Assembly: GCF_024399475.1 (NCBI RefSeq)
Contig: NZ_CP101620.1
Span: 973,608-1,037,607, forward strand
Origin: Allocoprobacillus halotolerans
GTDB taxonomy: Bacteria; Bacillota_I; Bacilli_A; Erysipelotrichales; Coprobacillaceae
Length of the DNA stretch: 64,000 bases
Direction: 5' to 3'
The notes under the pieces are model-generated. The model saw only the letters and a program-made list of their open reading frames with translations, ran no database searches and was not told the origin of the DNA. Made by a program: the position numbers and the translations under genes. Positions within the stretch are counted from its first letter, which is position 1, and the number at the start of each line of letters is the position of its first letter. Positions 17,790 to 26,432 of this stretch are shown piece by piece.

Positions 17790-17819
17790 AAAAGAGAAGT
17801 TCCCAAAAACTTCTCTTTT
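17790..17819 (-). terminator. terminator of the sugar operon ending in the aldolase gene
   Basis: On the minus strand AAAAGAGAAGT-loop-ACTTCTCTTTT overlaps the aldolase stop codon. The group II intron begins three bases downstream. Confidence 0.8.
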
Positions 17820-18647
17820 AAGCTTTATTTTGTGATCCATAAATTTTAATCATCTCTTTAAGCTTTTCTTCAATTGCTTTTTCAATAATTTCAGTTATGC
17901 GATAAGCATTATTTCCAGTCAAATCTGTATGTTGACAAGCATAGACTGCTGCCTTACATAAATCATTTGCGATGTTGACTTTATTAATGCCTAGTTGACA
18001 AACTTTTTGTAATGAATCATTATCCGTTCCTGATGATCCATGCATAACAAGAGGAAAATGATTTGTTGCTTTTTTTATTTTAACCAACCTTTCAAAATCT
18101 AGTTGTGGATAAACATTAGGAGGATAAGCACCATGAGCTGTTCCAATCGCAACTGCTAGACAATCTACTTGTGTTCGTTCAATAAATTCTCTGGCAAGAT
18201 TGGGATCAGTTAGATAGTCATGACTATAATCATTCGCCTGTCCAACATGTCCTAGTTCGCTTCTACTGTTATATTTAAAGCATGTGCAAATTCAACAATT
18301 TCTTTGACTTCTTTAATGTTAATTTCAAAATCTTTATCACTACAATCATACATAACAGAAGTAAATCCTCCTTTAATTGCCTGCATAATTTGTGTTTTAT
18401 TTGTTCCATGATCCAAATGAATAGCAATTGGTATAGTGGCCTTATTAGCAAGATATTCACAAATTCTTCCTAATAAAACCAAATCAGGATTAGCAATATC
18501 TGCAATATCAATAATTAATGGTGCATTCATCTGCTGAGCTGCACTGATAACAGCTCTGGCATCTAATTCGCTCCAAACATTGGGTGCAGCTACTGCATAG
18601 TTCTCAGCATTGGCTTTGTCGAGGATTTCTTTCATTGTAACAAGCAT
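17818..18647 (-). CDS. class II fructose/tagatose-bisphosphate aldolase family protein, one frameshift
   Basis: The first part starts MLVTMKEILDKANAENYAV with the zinc ligand His in HLDHGTN. The second, open from 18255, reads EAELGHVGQANDYS, then LAVAIGTAHGAYPPN, then HGSSGTDND, all class II aldolase motifs (Glu and His zinc ligands, glycine-rich phosphate loop). The two are joined if one base is restored in GAAGCGAAC (18252-18256; expected GAAGCAGAA). This is not a homopolymer, so it may be a genuine mutation. The last gene of the operon, it would split a ketose-1,6-bisphosphate made by the PfkB kinase upstream. Confidence 0.82.
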
Positions 18648-18649
18648 AA

Positions 18650-19744
18650 TTATAATTCCATACTTTTTATTTCTTCAGCAATCAAATGGCATAAATCTTC
18701 TGCTTGTACAACTGTCCCTAACATATCAAAGAAACCATGATCACAACCTAAATATCGAATAGATTTTACATCTTTATCTAACTCTGTTAATCTTTTCACA
18801 AAATAATCACTTGATACTCTTAAAAAATCATATTCTGATGCAACAACAACTACTGGTGGCAATCCTTTTAATTGTTCATCACTAGCACACACAATAGATA
18901 CAACTGGATTGTCAAAAGATGTTTTTCCTTGTAAATATAAACTATCCTGCTCAGTTCCACACATATTTTTACGAATACGATCAATACGACTTTTTGCGTA
19001 TTCTTCTTGTTCTGGAATAACTGGATATGCATCATATGACCAAGTATAAGACTTTTGTTCTAAATAATGACGACTATCAACCGCTGGATAAATTTCAAAA
19101 GCTTTCTTAATATCATGTTTTTGGTCTAATATCAAACAAGAATTTGTTAGCCCGCCTCCAGCACTATCACCTGCAACCATCAATCTATTTACATCGATTC
19201 GTAATTCTTCTGCATGATTAACCACATATTCAATCGTTCCTTTAGCATCGTCTATTGGACCAGGATACGGACATTCGGGTGCCAATCGATATTCTGGGAA
19301 AATAACCACAGCATGTGAAAGTTCGGCAATGTATTTCATTTGATTTGCATATAATCTCATATCTCCTGCTGTCCATCCTCCACCATGAAGATAGATCATA
19401 GCCGGTCTTAAGCCTTCATCATCTGTTCTTTGATAGATATAAATATCAATCATATGATCATTATTAATAGGTATAAGACGTTCTTCTATATCAATATCCA
19501 CTGTTGTTAAATCATAAGTCACTTTATCAGGTCGATAACGTTCTTGAGATAATCGAAAACCTTTTTGACTTCTTTTCGCAAACATTGTTTTTTTCTGTTT
19601 CACAATTTCTAAAACTCGAGGATCTAAAACATGTTCTCTTTCATCATCAGGAACAGGTTTCATTAAAATATCTATTCCATCAACAGATTTGATATATTCT
19701 TTTACTTTTATTTGTGAAACAAGATTTTTATCATATTTTCTCAT
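18650..19744 (-). CDS. alpha/beta hydrolase, hormone-sensitive-lipase-type esterase
   Basis: 364 residues. The oxyanion motif HGGGW is at 120-124 and the nucleophile elbow GDSAGGG at 192-198 (Ser194). The acid is in ASEYDFLRV and the catalytic His in CDHGFFD. This is the HSL group (family IV) of carboxylesterases, here with a longer N-terminal cap of about 110 residues. No signal peptide, so cytoplasmic. It sits inside a PTS/kinase/aldolase operon (3 bp from the PTS gene, 2 bp before the aldolase), an unusual partner. Removing an acyl group from an imported sugar ester is a reasonable guess but not proven. Confidence 0.88.
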   Translation of the reverse strand: MRKYDKNLVSQIKVKEYIKSVDGIDILMKPVPDDEREHVLDPRVLEIVKQKKTMFAKRSQKGFRLSQERYRPDKVTYDLTTVDIDIEERLIPINNDHMIDIYIYQRTDDEGLRPAMIYLHGGGWTAGDMRLYANQMKYIAELSHAVVIFPEYRLAPECPYPGPIDDAKGTIEYVVNHAEELRIDVNRLMVAGDSAGGGLTNSCLILDQKHDIKKAFEIYPAVDSRHYLEQKSYTWSYDAYPVIPEQEEYAKSRIDRIRKNMCGTEQDSLYLQGKTSFDNPVVSIVCASDEQLKGLPPVVVVASEYDFLRVSSDYFVKRLTELDKDVKSIRYLGCDHGFFDMLGTVVQAEDLCHLIAEEIKSMEL

Positions 19745-19747
19745 TTA

Positions 19748-21601
19748 TCACACCTCTGCAATCAATCTAGCATTTTGAGAATCATTTTCAAAACGATTAT
19801 ATGCACTACTATTTAATAAAATCGCAATAATTGTTTTATCCATATTCTTATTTGTAAATGCATCCATATTTAATTTTGCTAATGTATCACCAGCTTTAAC
19901 TTTATCGCCAACCTTAACGAATACAGAAATATCTCCTTCTTCGATTCTTGTAGATTCAATACCGATATGCACCATAACTTCTGCACCACTATCTCCTTTA
20001 ATAGTAATTGCATGTTTTGTTGGTGCTACTGAGTTAATGACACCACTAATTGGTGCTATAATATTTTCTTCACTTGCTTCAACTGCAAAGCATTGTCCTA
20101 ATGTACCTTTTGCAAATACAGGATCTTTAATTTCATTCATAGGAACATATTCACCTTTTGCCGGTGGACAAATTGTCACTTTAGGTCCAATTTTGAATTC
20201 TTCTTCATCATCTTCATCATCATAAACTGAATCATCCCATTTTGCTAAAAATACAAAGACGAATGAGCATATAAACATAATACCAACACCAATTAATGCT
20301 TTAATGAAGTTTGATGTATCATTATCTGGTCCTAAATATAATAAGATATTTGTAAGTGAATAGCCACCAAAACCATAGCATTTTAAATGGACAATACCTG
20401 CATAAATAGATGTAATAATAGATGTTGCCGTTGAGCAAGCATAAATGATTGGCATTTTATATGAAATACCATATGTTGTTGGTTCTGAAATACCTCCAAA
20501 TAAAGCTGATAAAGCAGCTGGATAAGCAATCTGTCTTAAATTATTGCGCTTTGTTTTTAATGCGACTGCTAAAGCGATGAAACCTGGCGTAATTGTACAA
20601 CAATAGAACCAAATGTTAATTAAATCATCATATCCAACAGTAGCCAAACTTGCTGTTGCGATAGGAATTAAAGCTAAATGGAAACCTGGACATAATACAC
20701 CAATTGTTGATGCAAAAATGATAATAATAGCAACTGCTGCCCAAGATGCATATGTACGTACCCATTCAATAAATGCAGCAATATAATTTGTAAATAGACC
20801 ACCTAATGGTCCTGTTACTGTTAAAGTAATCACAGATGTAAATAAAATCAATAAAAATGGTTTTAAGAAATGTCTAGCTGATATAGGGATATATTTCTTT
20901 AATTGCTTATCAATCAATGACATGATCCATACTGATAAAATAATCTGCAATACAGCACCATTATATGTTGTTAAAAGCGTTGGTATACCAAAATAAGAAG
21001 TCCATCCACCTGCAGATGCCATTGTCACCCAATCTGGATATAATAACCAACATGCTAAAACCATTGCTAACACGGGTTCAGTATCAAATTTTTTAGCTGA
21101 AGTGTAAGCAACAAATACAGGTAAGAAATAAAATACTGTCTGTGCTAAATTATTTAAAATAACATATGTTGAATTGTCTGTTGGTAAGCCACATAAATTC
21201 AAAACCAATAACAAACAAGTTAAAAATCCAGCTGCAATTAATGCCGGAATAACTGGACTCATAATACCCGCCATTAATTGTAAGAAATTTGCGAAAATCG
21301 AAACAATATTCTTATCTTTTTTTGTTTCTCCTGATTGTGACGTTGTTCCTACCTGTTTTTCAACTGCTAAGAATAAATCTTCGATAATCGCTCCAACAAT
21401 AACTTGAACCTGTTCATCTCGAAATTCAACGCCTAAAACTCCGTTAATTTTCTTTAATGCTCCTTCTTTAACAAGACTGCTATCATTCACAACAACTCTT
21501 AATCTTGTTGCACAATGATTCACATTTGATAAATTGTCTTTGCCACCTAAATTCTCAATAATCTGAGTAGCCATTTGATTAAAATTCAATTTTTGACTCA
21601 T
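19748..21601 (-). CDS. PTS beta-glucoside-type transporter, EIIBCA
   Basis: 617 residues in the order IIB-IIC-IIA. IIB has the phosphocysteine C30 in HCATRLRV. IIC has about ten membrane segments (100-460). An acidic linker (DDEDDEEE) leads to the IIA domain with phospho-His545 in MVHIGIEST. It imports a glucoside or related sugar and phosphorylates it at C6. It lies second in the operon, after the PfkB kinase. Sugar specificity cannot be read from the sequence; the partner genes suggest a ketose- or hexose-6-phosphate product that is phosphorylated again and cleaved. Confidence 0.94.
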   Translation of the reverse strand: MSQKLNFNQMATQIIENLGGKDNLSNVNHCATRLRVVVNDSSLVKEGALKKINGVLGVEFRDEQVQVIVGAIIEDLFLAVEKQVGTTSQSGETKKDKNIVSIFANFLQLMAGIMSPVIPALIAAGFLTCLLLVLNLCGLPTDNSTYVILNNLAQTVFYFLPVFVAYTSAKKFDTEPVLAMVLACWLLYPDWVTMASAGGWTSYFGIPTLLTTYNGAVLQIILSVWIMSLIDKQLKKYIPISARHFLKPFLLILFTSVITLTVTGPLGGLFTNYIAAFIEWVRTYASWAAVAIIIIFASTIGVLCPGFHLALIPIATASLATVGYDDLINIWFYCCTITPGFIALAVALKTKRNNLRQIAYPAALSALFGGISEPTTYGISYKMPIIYACSTATSIITSIYAGIVHLKCYGFGGYSLTNILLYLGPDNDTSNFIKALIGVGIMFICSFVFVFLAKWDDSVYDDEDDEEEFKIGPKVTICPPAKGEYVPMNEIKDPVFAKGTLGQCFAVEASEENIIAPISGVINSVAPTKHAITIKGDSGAEVMVHIGIESTRIEEGDISVFVKVGDKVKAGDTLAKLNMDAFTNKNMDKTIIAILLNSSAYNRFENDSQNARLIAEV

Positions 21602-21618
21602 AAGTAAACTCTCCTCTC

Positions 21619-22539
21619 CTAAATTTTTTTCACTTTCACTTGATTAAAAAACTTTTGAATTGTAGATATATCAATATCTTTATATCCTGAAACAACAGCA
21701 CTTCCCGCTGCTCCACCCCATTTAAGTGCTTCTTCTATACTTTCTCCTGAGTATAGCTTTCCTATGAAGGCAGCCAGCATAGCATCCCCAGGCCCTACAG
21801 AATGCACTGCTTTCATCTGATTTTGTGATAATTGATAAAAATGTTCTTTATTAGCAAATATTGCACCTTTCTTTCCCATAGAAAGCAATATGTTATCTAC
21901 TCCACTTTCTATTACCAATTGTAAACTTTCTTTGAGTTCTTTTTCATCTGCTAAAGACTTTTGAATTAAATTCTCAAATTCATAGAAATTAGGCTTAATT
22001 AAATATGGTTTTAACTTTTTTAAAGTTTCTATTTCAAGTTCCATATCAATAATAAATTTAGCTTTTCTATCATGAACGATTTTAGCCATTTCTAATAGAA
22101 ACTGAACATTCATATTTTTAGCTAAACTTCCACAAATCAATATCCAATCATTCCTTGTAATTGTTTTTAAATAGTCAAGAATCTTATTTTGAATTTCTTT
22201 ACTAATTGTTGGACCTTGCCCATTAATACAAAATGTTTGTTTTTCTGTTTGAAGTTTCACATTGATTCTGTTATTCTCTGTAACTTGAAAGCTTTTTCGT
22301 TTGACACACTTCATTTTATCTATTTCATTACAAATAAATTGACCTGTAAATCCACCAGATAAAATAACTGCTGTAGAATCAATTCCTAATTCATTGAGAG
22401 TCTTCGACACATTAATTCCTTTACCACCTACTTTAAATATTTCTTTACTTGATCGATTGACTTCTGTATCCATCAAAATTGGTTTATTGACTTCTATAAA
22501 ATGGTCAATGGATGGATTAAATGTGAATGTGTATATCAT
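21619..22539 (-). CDS. PfkB-family hexose kinase (1-phosphofructokinase / tagatose-6-phosphate kinase type)
   Basis: About 306 residues, starting MIYTFTFNPSIDHFIEV, a typical FruK/LacC beginning. The substrate loop VGGKGINVSKTLNELG and the C-terminal ATP/catalytic motif HSVGPGDAMLAAFIG (catalytic Asp) are intact. Upstream codons to 22578 are rejected because GGAGA lies right before the ATG at 22539. It is the first gene of the operon and follows a promoter with a cre site. With the class II aldolase at the operon end it forms a kinase-aldolase pair as in fructose-1-phosphate or tagatose pathways. Confidence 0.92.
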   Translation of the reverse strand: MIYTFTFNPSIDHFIEVNKPILMDTEVNRSSKEIFKVGGKGINVSKTLNELGIDSTAVILSGGFTGQFICNEIDKMKCVKRKSFQVTENNRINVKLQTEKQTFCINGQGPTISKEIQNKILDYLKTITRNDWILICGSLAKNMNVQFLLEMAKIVHDRKAKFIIDMELEIETLKKLKPYLIKPNFYEFENLIQKSLADEKELKESLQLVIESGVDNILLSMGKKGAIFANKEHFYQLSQNQMKAVHSVGPGDAMLAAFIGKLYSGESIEEALKWGGAAGSAVVSGYKDIDISTIQKFFNQVKVKKI

Positions 22540-22560
22540 AACTATTCTCCTTACGACTAT

Positions 22561-22590
22561 ATTATAAAGCGCTTTCATTTAAAAAATCAA
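22561..22590 (-). promoter_or_regulatory. operon promoter with overlapping cre site
   Basis: Minus strand: TTGATT (22585-22590), 18-base spacer, TATAAT (22561-22566). ATGAAAGCGCTTTAT at 22564-22578 fits the CcpA cre consensus (core GAAAGCGCTTT) and overlaps the -10, so CcpA should repress transcription when glucose is present. Confidence 0.75.
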
Positions 22591-22601
22591 TCATTTATTT
22601 A

Positions 22602-22672
22602 TCGTTTCAATCAAACAATCATCCTTCGTATTTATACCAATCATATTTTTGAATGAAACAATCATTTCTTAT
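22602..22672 (-). promoter_or_regulatory. repeated TGATTGTTT elements, possible DeoR-type operators
   Basis: Minus strand TGATTGTTTCATTC (about 22659-22672) and TGATTGTTTGATTGAAAC (about 22604-22621) share the half-site TGATTGTTT upstream of the promoter. The second is close to a palindrome (GTTTGATTGAAAC). FruR/LacR-type DeoR regulators bind similar repeats, and a DeoR-family gene lies 1.6 kb away beyond an IS. Confidence 0.45.
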
Positions 22673-22694
22673 GAATTTATTATTCTACTTATGT

Positions 22695-24165
22695 TTTTGA
22701 GTTTCGGTAAAAAAATAAAAAACAGGTAAAAAGTTATTCACAAATTGCCTGTTTTGCTTTATTTATAAGGAAAATCAGCCTCTAAAATGTTATAATAATT
22801 TTATCTCAATAAACAAAATTTAGGAGGGATTTTCCATGAGTTATTTTACCACAGATCTATATGAAACGAAAAGAGAAATTGTCAATTTTTCTAATAAATT
22901 ATCAGACAGTCTTGATAAACCTGCTGCCAAGTTTGTCATGGACATGATGTTTGGTCTTGCAAGAAGTCAAAGTGTTCTACTTAGCGATATTGCCAGAGCT
23001 CTTGATGAAAATATCAAGCTCAATTATACAATTGACAGATTATCCAATCATTTGGCTCAATTTGATGATGAAGCAATGAACCAAATGAAATCCAATTATA
23101 ATGATATGGTTATCAAGCATCTTAGCGAAGACAGGATCATTTTACTTGATAACAGTGAAATCATCAAAAAATATGGAAGAAAATTTGAAGATCTTTGTAT
23201 GGTCAGGGATGCTTCCTCACTTAAGGATGACATTTATCCTGGATACCATGTATGTGAGGCAACTGCCCTCACACAGGATCAACATCATCCAATATCTTTG
23301 TATAGCCATATCTATTCAACTGAAAGTGAAGGATTCAGGTCAATGAACGATGAAACAATAAAGAGCATAAAATATGTCAAATCTCTCATTCCTGAAAGAT
23401 GTACATTTGTATGTGACAGAGGATATGATGCCAATGTATTTTATGATTACTTCATAGATGAAAATCATAATGCAGATAATTTCATCATCAGACTCAAAGA
23501 AAATAGAACGTTATTGTTTAAAGGGAAGCCAAAGAAAGTAGGAGAAATCGCCAAAAGAAGAAAAGGCAAGATTAAGATGAACATGTATTTTTCTAAGGAA
23601 GATAGTGAAGTCTATGTATCACATACGAGAGTGGAACTGCCATCACAAAAGGGAAGGATATTAAATCTAGTCATTGTGTATGGATTAAGTGAAGAAAAAC
23701 CGATGATGCTTTTAACGAATAGAGAGATCAGGAATAAAAGAGATGTGCATAAGATAGTGAGGGCATATATGTCAAGGTGGCGAATCGAGGAGAAATTCAG
23801 ATTCAAAAAGAATCAGTATGGTTTTGAAAATATAAGAGTAAGGACAATGAAATCAATAAATGTATTGAATACGATATTGATGATGCATATAGGGCATATA
23901 ACACTGTTGGCAGAGAAAGTAGACAAGAAATTACTGGTCATAAAGATGATAGAGAGAAGCAAATCGCTTAAAGGAAAGAGATATTACTGGTGCTATCAGA
24001 TCAGTAAAGGGATACAGGAAATATTAAAATATGCACAAAAGGGAATCAAGGAGTTTCAAAATATAAGAGAGAAGCAGGAATACAGGCAGCTGCAACTGAA
24101 ACTATAAAATGAACATATAGTAAATAATAAAAAAGGTCATGAAAATGACACTTTTTCAGCTACAA
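22695..24165 (+). mobile_element. IS4-family insertion sequence
   Basis: One transposase gene with flanking non-coding ends; ends placed only approximately. Candidate imperfect terminal repeats are GTTTCGGTAAAAA (from about 22700) and TTTTTCAGCTAC (to about 24165). No convincing target duplication was found. A hairpin AAAAAGGTCAT-GAAA-ATGACACTTTTT (about 24130-24156) lies behind the transposase. Confidence 0.6.
22836..24107 (+). CDS. IS4-family DDE transposase
   Basis: 423 residues. Catalytic residues: Asp in IILLDNSE, Asp in FVCDRGYD, Glu in WRIEEKF. The Y-(2)-R-(3)-E-(6)-K signature of IS4 transposases is exact in YMSRWRIEEKFRFKK. AGGAGGG precedes the ATG. Codon use is richer in GC third positions than the neighbours, as for the other IS genes here. 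The frame is intact, so the element may be active. It separates the PTS operon promoter from the DeoR regulator gene. Confidence 0.9.
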   Translation: MSYFTTDLYETKREIVNFSNKLSDSLDKPAAKFVMDMMFGLARSQSVLLSDIARALDENIKLNYTIDRLSNHLAQFDDEAMNQMKSNYNDMVIKHLSEDRIILLDNSEIIKKYGRKFEDLCMVRDASSLKDDIYPGYHVCEATALTQDQHHPISLYSHIYSTESEGFRSMNDETIKSIKYVKSLIPERCTFVCDRGYDANVFYDYFIDENHNADNFIIRLKENRTLLFKGKPKKVGEIAKRRKGKIKMNMYFSKEDSEVYVSHTRVELPSQKGRILNLVIVYGLSEEKPMMLLTNREIRNKRDVHKIVRAYMSRWRIEEKFRFKKNQYGFENIRVRTMKSINVLNTILMMHIGHITLLAEKVDKKLLVIKMIERSKSLKGKRYYWCYQISKGIQEILKYAQKGIKEFQNIREKQEYRQLQLKL

Positions 24166-24221
24166 TAAAAAGAGAATAAAATTATGTTATAATGAAATAA
24201 AGATAGAAAAGGTGATATTAT

Positions 24222-24959
24222 ATGGCAAAGCAACAAAGATGGGCTAAAATTTTAGAATTATGTGAAAAAAATGATGCAGTTTATGTACAAAATCTCGTTG
24301 ATATTTTACATGTATCTGAAGCAACAATTAGACGTGATTTACAACAAATGGAAGATTTATCTCTTGTTTCTCGTTTTCATGGAGGTGTAAGAACTAATAA
24401 TAAAGGAAATAATGAACCCCCTATGTTATATAAAGCTGAAACAAATTATGAACAGAAAAAAATGATTGCTAGACTTGCAGCTAGACAAATCAAGGATAAT
24501 CAAATGATTTTTATTGATGCGGGAAGTTCTACATTAGAAATGTTAAAGTATATTACAGCTAAAAATATCACTGTTGTCACAATAGGAATTCCCCATATTC
24601 AAAAGCTTATAGAACGAAAAATCAGAACCATTTCTTTAGGTGGTACTGTTCGTTTTACAACAGAGGCTATTACTGGTAATCAGACACTTCAACAGTTAAG
24701 TGAACTCTATTTTGATATCACTTTTTTAGGTGTAAATGGTATTCATGTCAAAGGTGGCCTAACAACAACCAACGAACAAGAAGCAGCTGTGAAAAGCAAA
24801 GTTATTGAGCATAGTCAAAAAACTTTTATTTTAGCTGATCATTCTAAATTCAATAGATTATACCCTGTGAAATTCGGTAATTTGGATGATGTCACGGTTA
24901 TTTGTTATAGTATAGAAAATTTTGATTCATCACTCATTAAACATATCTGTGTAAAATAA
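24222..24959 (+). CDS. DeoR/GlpR-family transcriptional regulator
   Basis: 245 residues. The N-terminal DeoR HTH (VYVQNLVDILHVSEATIRRDLQQME) ends in the family signature, followed by the sugar-phosphate-binding DeoRC domain (IFIDAGSSTLEML, FLGVNGIH, EQEAAVKSKVIEHS, ILADHSKFN). Such proteins repress sugar-catabolic operons until a phosphorylated sugar intermediate binds. The likely target is the divergent PfkB-PTS-esterase-aldolase operon, whose promoter carries TGATTGTTT repeats. The IS4 element is inserted between regulator and operon. GGTGAT is the ribosome site. Confidence 0.9.
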   Translation: MAKQQRWAKILELCEKNDAVYVQNLVDILHVSEATIRRDLQQMEDLSLVSRFHGGVRTNNKGNNEPPMLYKAETNYEQKKMIARLAARQIKDNQMIFIDAGSSTLEMLKYITAKNITVVTIGIPHIQKLIERKIRTISLGGTVRFTTEAITGNQTLQQLSELYFDITFLGVNGIHVKGGLTTTNEQEAAVKSKVIEHSQKTFILADHSKFNRLYPVKFGNLDDVTVICYSIENFDSSLIKHICVK

Positions 24960-24987
24960 TATTCTATTTTGAAGTTTTCTATTTATA

Positions 24988-25023
24988 TACATAAAAAAAG
25001 TCCTGCTTTCCTGCAAGACTCTC
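24988..25023 (-). terminator. terminator of the lipoprotein gene
   Basis: On the minus strand AGTCTTGC-AGGAAA-GCAGGACT is followed by a run of seven T. Confidence 0.8.
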
Positions 25024-25028
25024 ATCAT

Positions 25029-25469
25029 TTATTTTAAATTTTTAAAAATATCTAATACATCTTCAGATAAACCATCTGATACAATAACCATATGATCGTT
25101 AACCTCTACCTTTTTCTTATCATCACCAATTGTTTTTTCATCCATGACTCGGTCAAATTCATCACCATCTTCATAACGATAAACATCAATATTGCCATTA
25201 TCTGTCACATAACGATAACCTTCTGCACCACCAACACTTGTAGCATCTAAAACATTTTTAGATGAATAAGAAACATTTCCTTCTTTTAATCCATTTTCAA
25301 ATTTCGCATACCAATCATCTGTTTGATTAGGTGTTGTTGTATTATTTTCATTTTCTGTTACATTATCAGTTGAATTGTTATTTGATATTGTATCCTTTGT
25401 TGAATCATTTTGATTACTGCAACCTGTAAATACTGTCATACATAAAAGTAATGCCAAAATTTTCTTCAT
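25029..25469 (-). CDS. small secreted lipoprotein of unknown function
   Basis: About 146 residues. A lipoprotein signal MKKILALLLCMTVFTGC has the lipobox cysteine at 17. A Ser/Thr/Asn-rich linker of about 40 residues and a compact domain of about 85 residues (from WYAKFENGLKEGNVSYSSK) with several acidic patches follow. The longer frame to 25520 is rejected because GGAGG lies eight bases before the ATG at 25469. The domain resembles small Firmicutes surface lipoproteins, but I cannot name a family. Confidence 0.8.
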   Translation of the reverse strand: MKKILALLLCMTVFTGCSNQNDSTKDTISNNNSTDNVTENENNTTTPNQTDDWYAKFENGLKEGNVSYSSKNVLDATSVGGAEGYRYVTDNGNIDVYRYEDGDEFDRVMDEKTIGDDKKKVEVNDHMVIVSDGLSEDVLDIFKNLK

Positions 25470-25574
25470 ATTCTTAACCTCCACATACATATCATGGACA
25501 AAGATACAAGAAATATACAAAATTTATAAAAAATAACACTTTTTGATTAATGACCAATAAATTGAATCATATTT

Positions 25575-26428
25575 TTACTTAGCACCTTTATTTATTTGAA
25601 ACTGATACATATCAGAAACTTTTATGAAATAAATTGGTAATGATTTTGGTAAAATTGTTGGCAAGTATTCCTCACCATACCATTTCATACCAGGTTCTTC
25701 TAAATTAAAATGTCCTACTGCTAAAATACATTTATCAATATTTAACATTGCTGTATCTTTAATATAAATGCCAAGCGTATAATCAATACATTCCATAGAT
25801 ATAATAGTATCAATATTTTCTTTATCTACAATTGTAATTTTATCATTATCGTTTCCAGTAATATGCATAGGAATATATATTCTTTTTGTATAACCATCAA
25901 TATTTCCAAAACATTTGAGTCCATTCAAACCAAGTTTTTCCATCAACTCATTAATAAACTCTTTTGTTGATATTTTAGGAACATCAATAATCAATGGAAA
26001 TCCAATATCTCTATCAATGTATTTTTCCCATCCAAACATCTTTAATAGGCCATAGAAAATGCCATCCACACGTTTTCCATGACAAAGAATCCCTGCATGG
26101 ATATAATCATGATTACGCCAAACAGTAATATAATTATCCTGTAACATTTTCTTTTTCATTTGATATGTTTTGTTGTCTATCAACCAATCTGTATGATCTC
26201 CATGATTCCAAAATAATGACTCGTGGGCTATAATTAAATTGACGTTTTTTTCAATAGCTTGTTTAATCACATCAACACTTGCATATATACATGTTATAAT
26301 ACCTGTACACTCATCTTCTACATCGCCAAAAAGAATTTGATCACGTGTTGTTTGCTCATTAATCTCTCTTCCATTCCACTCATGATAGTGATTTTTTTAA
26401 TACAATCAATAATTTCTCTATGCTTCAT
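25575..26428 (-). CDS. Nif3-like dinuclear metal centre protein, one frameshift
   Basis: The N-terminus (MKHREIIDCIKK from 26428) and the rest (open to 25575) are in different frames. One extra A in the A7 run (26392-26398) joins them through NHYHEWNGREINEQTTRDQI and continues into YASVDVIKQAIEKNVNLIIAHE. The IIAHESLFW segment and the C-terminal AVGHFNLEEPGMKW carry the His and Glu ligands typical of Nif3/DUF34 proteins, about 284 residues in all. The biochemical role of Nif3 proteins is unsettled (proposed GTP cyclohydrolase-like or metal insertion). It is the last gene of the PTS operon, four bases after nagA. Confidence 0.8.
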
Positions 26429-26432
26429 ACTT

